The translations under genes were made by a program, and so were the position numbers. Positions 47,376 through 59,300 of a DNA stretch of 64,000 bases are shown piece by piece (positions within the stretch are counted from its first letter, which is position 1; the number at the start of each line of letters is the position of its first letter). This stretch comes from Rhynchonema sp. JSB1_4 (Eukaryota; Nematoda; Chromadorea; Monhysterida; Xyalidae). Where the stretch lies: the NCBI GenBank assembly GCA_030248065.1, contig JASAMV010008662.1:35699-99698 (forward strand). Direction: 5' to 3'. The notes below the pieces were generated by a model that worked only from the letters and a program-made list of their open reading frames with translations, was not told the DNA's origin and made no database searches.

Positions 47376-50300
47376 ATCATGCCCGCATCCGGCAGCGGGA
47401 GTATCCGATTTCGGCTCAACTATTTGCTCAACGACCAAGGACTGCTCACAAACGGCACGTGTTGCACAAAGGATGGTTTCGGCGGTTGGTTGGAAGTGGT
47501 TCTTTTTCGTGAATTTCTGCTGGCTAGAAGCCTGAAGTTTCAAGCACACTCGGCTTTGCACTGAGATACTGTGCCTTTTCTCATCTGTCTGTCTGAGAGA
47601 TGTCTGTCACATATGTACAACTTGCAGGACTGGCTATTTGGTTAGATCTAAGATATGCAATATGGTGATCAGATCTGTCTTGGTCACGTGACCTTTTTGT
47701 GTTATGGTCATTAAGAAATTCACGGATGCCACGACTAATTTTGACCAGCGTAAAAGTTGTTTAATTTTGGGTCTCCCACACAACGGGAGCTACTTTACGC
47801 CATGGTCGAAGCTTTGTATAGACGTCAATCTGATATCCGATCACCAACATTGGTGCTGGCTTGCCCTCTGTTTGGCGTCCAGGATAAAAAATAAGTGCAA
47901 CAGCAAAATGCCCCAGCGCTATCTTGGCTCTGCACCCAATCCCCAGCCCCACACCCCATTATACCCGTTACAGGCAGGGTTGAAAAAAAAAATTTTTTTA
48001 TTAACGAGCTTTTTTTTTTAAAAAAAAAATTTTTTTTTTGATTTTTTTTTTGACGAAAATTTTTTTTATTAGAAAAAGTGTTGCAAACGACGTTTCAGGA
48101 TAAATGAAATCGATGCAACATATTTTTCAAAAATTGAAAAATTTTCGCCTGAGACCCAACTTGTGTGGTGACACCCGGTAGCATTGTGCGATTCTATGGA
48201 ATCCTACCAGCCTGAGGTTGATGTTGACTAACGATGTTACTCCAATGTATTGTAGCATGCCGTACAACGTATTTTAATGCATCTAATGCCGTATATCTGA
48301 TATACGACCATCAAAATATCGATTACAGCCCAAATCTTGCGTGTCAGATCGACTTTGCGCGCCCGGTTTTGCACCAGACCTATGTACATACATGTGTAGT
48401 AGCATGCAGTGGTACATTATCGGTGCCACATCACTATAAAAGACCATCCCCGCGCATCCCTGTACGGATTTGGGGACAATACAGGGCGCCGCAGGCGCGA
48501 TTTTGGAAAAATTGTCCCGTCCACAGAAAAAAAGTGCCAATTTTTTGCCTCGAAAAAGGCCATTTTTGGACATTTCAGCCCATTTTGGGCAACTTTTTTT
48601 ATTAAAAAAAAAAAGCAAAATCTGACTTTCAAAAAAAAAAATTTTTTTTTTAAAAAAAAAATTTTTTAATTAACCACTTTTTTTTTTGAAACAACCCTGG
48701 TTACAGGGTGTCCCGGCCAGTGCACCCCATCTATCCACGTCTGTCTCAAACCGTTCAACGAAGCAGTTGACACCCGCTCGCTGCAAAACAACACAATCTG
48801 CCCGTATGGTCGGGGGCAGTCGACAATTCTGAGTGGAAACACCCTGAATGCGCAAGGCAATGATGACGTCACTACTGCTGTCGATGTGCCTTTCAATTTC
48901 AAGTGGCCGGTAGGTTCAAATCATTTTTGTTTATTTTTGTTTTTTTGCGCTATCCATCCATGAACACAGGAGAACGTACATACCTCACCATTTAAGGTTT
49001 TTTGTTTTTTTGTGGCCCAACATTAATCCGCAAAGAGCAAAAGAAAATCACTAAAATGTATCGCATTATATTGCAACTTGTTCCTCAATTTCCACGTAAT
49101 GAAATGGAATGGTGTGACTCATGTGAGAAAAACGCACTGCCGCATACATTTTCACACTTTTATTTGCAAGAAAAAAGTGCGTAACTATGGCTATGATGTC
49201 ACATTGTCACTTAGTGTGCGCGTTTGTGTTTATTGACTTGCATTTGGATTATCGCACTTTGGAAATTTGACGAGTTGTGCGAATTTTGTCACAAAGGTGT
49301 TGTGAAAGGATAGTATGGGCAGAGGTACTCATTCTTTGCTTGCAACATTCCTCCTCTAGCTTGTGCTCTCGTGATTGTAGAACGCAATTTGGGGAACGTG
49401 AATGCAGAAATTAATTGAGTTTTTTTATCCATCAATTCTCCGCAATACACGCATTTTAGAGCGTGTTATTGTACAAGTGTGTGGCTGTGAAATTGAGTTA
49501 CAAATGTCAAGCGCAGTCTTAAAAGCGCCAAATGGCATGGCATATCTACAGTACACAAAACACAATCAGTAGCACTGAATGACATGACAACAGAAGTACG
49601 ATTTTGTTCAGTTTTAACAACCGTAACACGAAAACATAAAATTGTATTTTAGATTGAACGGTCTTCCACACAATACGCGCGCAAAAATCAAATTACAAAA
49701 ATGTAACACCGTTTGATTTTATTTATTATTTGCAATTTATTTATTTATTTTCCGTACAGTTACAGTGTGACTCACTAAGCCCTTTCCAGGGACGAAAACA
49801 GGGACTAAAAACAGAACAAGATAAAAAAACACGAAGGTTTTGATAGCTGTTTCCGCTCAAAGCAGACAAAAAAGTGAGATTTGTATTATTTTTTCATAAA
49901 TGGGTTGTGGTCTCCACTCATATAAACCCAGCTGCGTGATATCAAGGTTGTTTCGCAATGTGTTTGAGTGATAATTTTGGAAAACTGTTTGTTTCGAAAG
50001 TAGAAGCTAAACGAACCAAGGCATAATCGATTTCTTCCAATATCTTCTTAAAAAACCACGCAAAACCATCGGCTACTTCCTGTACAAGCGCACTTTTTCA
50101 AAGATTCCCAACATCATGTAAAAACCTGTCACATTTCAAATGAAGACCTTGTACATGAGAGAGGCGTGCCATGTTTGCTGTGGCACGGCAACTTGGGATA
50201 ACTTTTTCCGAAAACTAGAGCGAGAAAGTGCAGCACTGCACACTCAATACCACTGTTCAAGATGGTTTTTGTCGCGTATCCACAGCAAAATTAACGAAAC

Positions 50301-53300
50301 TAACGCATAATGCCACACAAAACCCCAAAACCGCCCTGTTTACACGCCAATTTGTCAACCTGCGCATACATACCTCTTTTCTCGCCCTCGTGGCTCTGCT
50401 GGAGTCCGCATTTTTCTATCCAGCTCCTTTTTTGCCAAAATCCGCCTTGGCCATTTCCCGTTTTGCACGTGCGGCCAGCGTGTGTCAGTTTACGAAAATG
50501 ATTACAAGAAGGCTTCATGAAGTTCCATGAGAGCGCTCCAACTTTCAGTAGTTCCAGTTCCACTACCAAACCCGGTACCGAAGAACGCATCAAGCAAGGA
50601 AATTGAAAAAATAAACTTGAAACAAAAACCAGCGCATCCTTTGTGGGCCATGCCAGCTTTTACAAAATGGGTCGAGGGTCTGTATCATAATCAACGAAAA
50701 TAATAATGCTATATGTGGCAGCTATTCATTAAATTTGGCATGATCACTGTACCGTAACCTTCTAATGCGCCTTTTTTCAAGTGTCTGGTACAAGAAGAAC
50801 CCGAAACGGTTCTTGATAATGGTACAGTGTACCCTCTTTATAGTTACCTGACTGAGGACCATGTGTGGTCTGGCGAATAGACACACACCGCGTATTACGA
50901 GCCCGAGAATATTATACGCTGTGCTTATGTGGCATTGTCCCTGCAGCGTAACGTTATACGAGGAGAGAATTGTGTGTGCGCGCTGCGTATCGTTCGGTTT
51001 ATGATGTGGTTAGTGCGGCCACTGAGCTCGTTCCTGTAGCTCAGTTGGATAGAGCGCCTGACCGGTTGGGAGGTCGGAGGTTCGAGTCCTCTCAGGAACA
51101 TTGTTTGGTGGTCGCAAGTCGACACATGATTTTCTATCTATTATAACAATATGGAGTGGCAATTAGCCAGTTCAAAGCAGGTTTGGGACCAAAGCATCGT
51201 TTCAAAACTTACATAACAGCCCTACAGAGAGAGTCGCTATAAAGAGGATAGACTGTAACGTCTCCAGAGCACTGATCAATGTAAAAACGACCAAAGGCGA
51301 CAGCTTGACGCGTTTGATGACGTTTAATGATGCGCAGATTATTGCGTTTTATTGATTCATTTTCTATTCGGCACTTTTTAATCGCGGAAGAGTGTATTTT
51401 TTAGACACAGGTTTCTTGTCGGTTTTTTGCGATCAAGACGACAGACTAACCCTCTTTAGTCTTTACAGTTGTGACGTGTAACCCTGTGTTTTCGGTCACT
51501 TGACTAAAGAGCGAGGCAGGGACTTTGTGCAGTATGCTTAGAGCAACTTAGACCACTTAGAAACACATGGAATTGATCCAAAACTTTTCATCTGTGCCGT
51601 GATACAGCCTGTCGGCACCAGTACAAAGATAATTTTTGCCGCGCGTCACTTTTTGTGTCAATGTGCCACGGTATAACCTAACCTGCATTGCGCAGCTGCA
51701 AATGTGCACCGCCGCGTTTTACAACTTGCACACTGTAAATCGGTGGAACAACATTTTTACACACCCGACATACAACACAGCAACGTGTATAATTATACCA
51801 GTTACAGTAACCCAGACAGGGAAAAAATAAAACGGTAGTCAGGTAACACCTGTTTGCATAACAATGACGCAAGGTGCACTCAATACACATGTGTATGCCT
51901 TTAGGGTAGCCAGTTAGTTCCTTTCAATCTCACTCAAGAAAGAAAGCGAACCCCAGTTTGATTTATTGCAAGCACTTAGGGCCAGGGGATAGGGAAAAAG
52001 TGCTCAAACACCTGCGCCGGTTGAAAAGTTCATCTTTTGTTACCGTGGCATGCACCAGATGGGGTCTAGTCCAGGGTTACTAACACACTACACGCACTCT
52101 TCTTTTCGTTTGTGGTACAGGAATCATTCAGAACTTTGTGGTGAATGAGCAAAATGTTTGCGGTTGGAGAACAGATGCGCATTGTACGCACTGGAAATTG
52201 GTCGTTGTTTCAAATGTATAAATGATGCCCAAAAAAGCAACACATGCTCTGGAGAAACAGGACCATAAGACAAAACTTGAACTAATTTTCTGTCTGCACA
52301 CGCGCCAGAATAACAACAGAAAAGCAACAGCTGCACTTTTACTTTGGGGACCAATAACCACAATTTATTATTTGTTTCATGAGTCAGGCATGTCGAATGT
52401 CGTTCATTTTTCAGGTGCCCTAAAAGTACATTTGGGTGCACATCACTCGACAGACCGGGATTTATGAGATGAGTTTTATGGTTATGATTTCGGCCAATCA
52501 AAGAAAACAACGCGCCAAATTGAGACATTTGGCTGAGTATTGCGGGGAGACTGGTGTTTTTTGCGCGCGACGTTTAGGCGTCATTTAGTGTGATTACTGA
52601 TGGTATTGTTGTTTGTTGCAGCAACCACCCGCCATACCACATGCCAAATGATACAGTCCATTGCCTTTATAGTGACATGGACGTGACTTGAGATTTTCGG
52701 ACACGCATTCAGAACATTCGCTGTGATGGAAATCAGAAGATTAAAGGAAGATTTGGGACCGATCATTCAAAACTGTTCACCACAAAGAGGACGGACTGCA
52801 ATTCGTGTTCTTTGTGCACAAGTTTGCACATGGGACAAGTGAAAATACCACGCTGTCTGTCTTTAGTGTAAAACGGTAAGTTGCTAAATTTGGGGGCTCG
52901 ACAAAGTTCTTGTTCGGTTGTTTTCTGACCTTTTTTACCACATTTTTGTGATAATCTAACCGTCAAGACTCCACACCTAGGCGAGGTCAGGGGAAATCGA
53001 CTCTCAAAGAAAAATAATATTGTAATTTCCGGCCTTTGTGGCGTGAAACAGACATGCAAAAAATATGGAATACCACGTTCCCAGAACGTTATTGTATTCA
53101 CGAAAAACCATCAATTTTTCACACTTTTTTGCCACACTATTTTTGGATGGTGTGTGTGTGAGTGAAACACTAATTGGTTATTGTATGATGCGTTATTATT
53201 CATTTTTGTGCGTGTATGTGCATTGAGAATTGCACTCTGACATGATGGGGACTTGTGGTGCTGTATTGTAATCATGAGGGACCTAATGAAACCTGGTCGT

Positions 53301-56300
53301 GCCTGAATATGGAGAGAGTCCTTTGATTTTCATCCTTAACAGTTGCCAACGACCAGAAAAAGGGTTTGTATTGCGATACTGATATTGGATAACTCACCCC
53401 AAACCTTGTGCGTGGGTTGACCGTGGGGAGCTTGAATCACTGTTTGAAAAAGCAGCAAAAAGTGCACGCTCACTCACCGCGGCTTGAATTGTGTAATATA
53501 TTCATACTCATTGCTGTGTGTTTTTCATGATTAGACTGTTATGATTGTGCAAAAGCTTGTAACGTAAATGAAATGTAATCTCGCAATCTTTCACTCCACA
53601 TGAAAATTGAAGGTTTTTTGTTACAGGTGATAAGGAGCCAACAAATTGATTATTGATGGATTGCGCAATTTATTCATGAAAGTTTTTGTTGTCGATTGTT
53701 GTCACTTTCTGACAAAAGCGTTGGCGCGCATACGTGATGATGGGATAAACAAACAAACAATGTTTTTGTGTGCAAGAATTTTGTGTATCCTTGAGTCACC
53801 TCGTTCTGATAGAAATGGGGATTAGGGAAAGTCACACACCGGCGAATCGGGGAAGAACAAAAAACCAGAAGGCGCTAAAGAAAAGGAAGAGAAATATAAT
53901 GGAACAGAGCGAGAAGATAATATTGGGGACCATCGTATGTATAACAATGTGCCACATATTACATTCGCTTTGACGGTAACTTATGTCTGTGAATTAACGT
54001 GCTAAAAACCAAAACAGTTATCGAGGAACCAAACATGCTCCGAGGTTTAATACAAAAAGAATCAAACATTTTCAAACTTTCAGCGAGTCTTCGTGCTGCT
54101 AGTGGAGGTCCGTCATCACCCAGCATCATTTCATCATGAAACATCAGCAGTCAATCAGCGTGGTCACGTGATCACGCGTTCATTGGACGCCATCCATTTC
54201 GAACGAACCAATCATCAGCTGTCCTTCACTCACAAAGACCCCAAACATCCAAAGATTCGAATTGATTACGAAGTGCAGCTTGTGTGTGATGCGAATTACT
54301 ACGGACGCGATTGTGCCACGTACTGCAGACCGCAAGACACTAAATGGTTAGTTACGTGATGATTCAGTTCCGAAACATTATGTTTTTCACATTTTGTGTA
54401 ATGTCCCCTTTACCAGGCTATGACTGGGGCCTTTATGTGCTCCGACGTGATGTTTTGCGTGGCCATCGTGGGGCTCATGTTCAATCGTTTAGGCCTCTGT
54501 CCCCCTGGATCTGCTATTACGCTTAGGTCATCCAACCGCGCCTAGGACTACAGTTAAAGTCTCCTCATGGTGATATCGAGACCCCGCTATTCTTTGCTAC
54601 TGTAGCCACCGAGTAGTACTGCTGCTACAGACATAGAACTGGTGACACGAAACTATAACAGCTTCCACATCCAGGGTTACTATAGGGAAGGACACTACAT
54701 GCTTACTAAAGCAATGGAAGACCTTTATCTTGCTATGGCACTCCATCTTACGTCAAATTTTACTCGTGATGTGTGCTTTCGAAGAATCGATTTGTTTCTC
54801 AAGTTGGTGGTTTTCTTACGGCGAAACAAAACACCAATTTTGTGCGGCACACTAACCCGATTAGCTCAAGACAAACCACAGTGTACACCCAAGCATAAAA
54901 TTGGTCTACATGTACTGTATAGTAGCTACAGCTACCTAACGTAACAAACACACGGTTGTTTTGCAAGCCAAGCAAACGAAATCATTCCTTTTCAATGGTC
55001 AAACTTTGAGATCAAGGTCTTCTGCAGCAATGAGAGCATGCGAATGCCAAATTCAAATTTCCACACTATAATCCAAAAATGAATATCTCCGGACAACACT
55101 ATCTATTCTGCATTTGTATGGTGGTGCTATTCGCTGTTATTATTATCGTTCCGATGCTGCTTTTGATGTTCAAAAGTGACTTCGGTGGATCAAAATGACT
55201 TTATCTAAGTTTGTTGTGAATCGAGCATATATTTTGGGCTATCATTTTTCTCAAAACCCATATTCCAAAATCCTAAAGTCGGCACATGTATAGGTGCATA
55301 GAAACTTGGTGCTCGGATTGAATCGTATCTGCCTCGATTGCAAATGTTTCTCTACTTTTCAAGGTTTTTTTTCCGAAGTTTGCAAATGACACTAGTTCCG
55401 ACCGGCGTAAAACGTACTTCGCCAAACCCGAGCAGGCTTTACGCTGGTCAAAACTATACTTTGGTTCCTGTATGCATATTTCTAAATAGCCTTCAAAAGT
55501 CAGGGGGCAAAGTAGGTGCGATTGTCATCGTCCCATGATTATTGCAGTTGACGTGATGATAAATGTTTCAGCCCAATGTCCCCTTTCTATTTTAGGGGTC
55601 ACTACGTGTGTGCTACCAGCGGTGCCAAACAATGTCTAATCGGTTGGCAAGGTGCCAACTGCAGCACACCCGTGTGTGAGCCTGGTTGTGTGTCTGGACA
55701 GGGCATTTGTGTCCAGCCGAATGTGTGCAGGTATGTATATGGATGATTTGGTGATGTTTCATTACCACACGATCTAGTGTGCCCTCCTCCGAATCAACTG
55801 TGCACTGTATGGCAAATTTCTAAATTCACTGCCGTGCACTAGAATACGCCCGACAGTTAATGTCCACGTCTAAACCCGAACGCCAACCACGCGCAGTTCT
55901 GAAACATTGCGCACCGCTGCCTATAGCTGGCGGTTGGCAAGCTGCGTATGTGTCTGCTGTCCGAATGTTTTCAAAATAAGTTGATTTTCGGGTTTAGATT
56001 TGGGCATTTTTTATGGTGAGTATCTCACTGCGCGGCAGTTTTGGGAAATTTACTATGCTAAAATTTGCACAGGCAGCGATGTTTTACGGCTCTTGAGCTA
56101 GCTCTTACTTTTTTCGATCAAGGGGTCATGTGGTGCATTCGTACTGAGAACAACTTGGTGCACCGCCCGTCTGTGAAAACAGGTCAAAATGTGGCACTTG
56201 AAACGGCTCTTACGTACATAGTTCGTGGTAAATTCAAACGATTATTTGCATGGGTTTAAAAAAGACTAAATCAAAATGTAAAAAAAATATTTCAGATGCC

Positions 56301-59300
56301 TGGACGGCTACCGCGGTGCGGACTGCGGTGAATGCATACCGTACGCCGGTTGCAAGCACGGTTACTGTAACACGAGTTACACGTGCGTGTGCAATGATCG
56401 CACATGGGGCGGACATCTGTGCGACATTGATTTGGATTACTGTAGTCACCACGCTGACACGTGTATGAATGGCGGATTGTGCGTATCGCTGGAACCGTGC
56501 GCACCACAACAGGTATACGGTAAGGGTACGGTAGGTCCTCGTCGGATTGCGGTAGTTTTGGTCTACCAGATCGTGCCATATAAAAGTCCCCAGTGGTAGC
56601 CCATGAAGGAAGATATTCTGACAAGCCCCATCTTCTGTCCTATCCACGATGTTTCTTATGCCTTCATTGTAGTGGCTTATTTTTAAACTTGAAATTTCAA
56701 ATTCGAAGTGTGTTCCAAATAAGCCCCCAGGGCAGTTAACTGGCACTCTCCGGTAGAGGTCCAAAGTGTGGGCCAAAAGTTCTGCTGTGTGAACGATCGC
56801 TCGGTGTGCTGTCTCTATAAAATAAACCAAACAAATTTCAATTTATTATAATTTCAATTATTTCCAGAAGTGCAACTACACCTGTCACTGCAAGCCGGGC
56901 TACACGGGCAGGAGCTGCGAGCGAGCGGTAAAAAATCATCTTTTCCCAATGATTTCTACTAGAAACAATTTTTTCAATCAAATTTTGTTTTTATTCAGCT
57001 CGACGCGTGCTCCAGTCAACCGTGTCTCAACGGAGGCCAATGTTTCGTGCACACATCTAATCAATTTGAGTGTGTCTGCACCCAATCACACGCGGGTCGT
57101 TTGTGTGAACGCGTGGTTCAGGGCCCGTTCAGGCCTATGGACTTCGGTTAGGGTTCGGGTTGTGAAGTGATTGTTGCTGCTTGTCGTTCAAACCATGTAT
57201 ATGATGCTTTTCGCATCAGCCAATGTGTACACCGTTATGTACTAACGAGCGGGAATCATTAGTTCGAAGGCATCAAAAACTGCACGGTCGATCTGTGGGT
57301 GACCGCAGATTACGTAGTTATACACTGTGTCTCGAGACATTCCTTTACAGAAGTGGTCACCACATCAAACAACAAGTATAACCATGCGTCCGCGGGTCAC
57401 TCGTGTTACCAGGCGGGCCACGCGTATGTGCACATGGCTAGATGGACAACCGCAGACTGTCGTGCATGCACTTGTCTCAATGTTGGTCTGGACAGTTATA
57501 TAGTTCTTCTGATTCATTTTTCCAAAACTGGTCTTGCGTGTGAAGGCGGTACCTCGAAGCACCTTATCGTGTGACCGTTTGATTGCCGTAATGCATGCCT
57601 AGCCAACTCAAATCTGCTTGGTTTTGTACAAAGTAGACAAAATATTCGCTTTTGCCGGCTTCCTCTTTTTTCACGTCCACTATCTAATTTTCTCCCTGAT
57701 TCAGGGGTTTTCTAATTGCACAGCGGCCCGATGTTCCACCGCGAACTGTCTCGATCTGGGATTCGATGGTCAACCGAGAAATCAGTGCCCTGGCGGACAG
57801 GTAAGGCGAGAGTGGGGTGTTAACTGTTAAGCCCTAACTACATATACTTCGTTCTCTCACGCAACACGAAACAAATTCTCGCGCGCTGATTGGCTGGCGC
57901 GCGCCTGACAGCCAATCGGCGTGGGAAAATTTGTTTCGTGTTGCGTGAGAGAACGAAGTATAGTTAGGCCTTTATCGTTAGCTTTTCTGACAGATTATTT
58001 GCCATCCGATATCTGATTTCCTTTCACACTATCGCACGCACGTCCATACGAATTGTGTGAGTGTGTGGTGTTCACGCTGGAGGAAATTTATAGTCCAGGC
58101 TGTTGTTTGTGCGTGTAAGCAAGACCACTGGACAAATGGCGCACTGAGCCTTACACCAGTGACCAGCAATGCAGAGTTGTTTTTAACCGTTCTGCCCCCC
58201 TCCCCGTTTGCAGCCAAACCACTCTGCCGCGGCCCGCATTCTTAACAGTGAGTGACAAAAAATGTCGGGTCCACATCAGGTCATTATAAAGGTGATAAAC
58301 TGGACCTAAGTCTAGGTATTTCCAAAAAAAACAATAGTTATTCAATATTTTCCCAGATCTGTCGTCCACTACAACAAACCAGCTGCCTGTCCCCTCCGTG
58401 TGACAGTGCCCACCCAACAGGTCTCTGCATACCCATGAACCTACTCGACAGTGACACGCCCGATGTGCGAATGTGCCTGCAACGACTGGACTACATAGAC
58501 GGCTTGAAACATCAGAACTCGGATCCGCGATGCGCTAGGATGCGTGTGCAGCTGGACTTGTCGTTGGTGCCAAAGGTTATTGGTCTACTGCATTTGTCGT
58601 GAATCACAACAACGTTACTGTAGGTATAAACATCAAGGTCGATTCAAAACGTAAGGATATGCATTACCTCGGTTATGTCCACGTCACCCTTTCTTCTGCA
58701 TTGACGATATTTCCCACAGTTACTCATGTCACTGGTATGTAGGTACGACCAAACGTTGTATGTTTGTCAGCTGTCTTGTTTATCAACTTCTATACTGGTC
58801 CAAATTACAGAAAATTTCGTGACCAACCCAACTCCTATCTGATCCCCAACTTGATGGCATCTGCATATGTATGAGTGTCTCACCCCATGCCCACTTGATT
58901 ATTGCAGGGTGCCACGCTGGAACAGTTGTGTCACCAAATAGTGCTTGTGTTGATCACCAAGCATTTGACCGACTACAACGCACATTGTGCAATGCTGGGC
59001 GCACACGCTGATGTCGTGGTGGTGGACTTGGTTGGTTATTGTGTCATCATGTGTCTATAGTCCAACCACTACCTCATGAGACGACTTTTTTTTGAAGTGG
59101 GCTTGTGCGGATCCAATAATGTTCCGGTTCCCCGTATTTCGGAAATAAAAGAAAGAGAAACGCACGCATTTAGTAAAAAACACGCTGTCCACCACGGTGC
59201 GTAAATTCCCTTTTCACTCCCAAAACATTTGTGTGTTGAACAACGTTGCTGTTCGCGCAAGCACGCAACAAATTGGGGTCAGCCAGCTGGAACTTGTCAT

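Noticed and set aside
50925..51125. Minus-strand peptide with [19 protein letters not shown]
   Set aside because: It is the translation of the tRNA-like gene on the opposite strand, a well-known spurious protein pattern.
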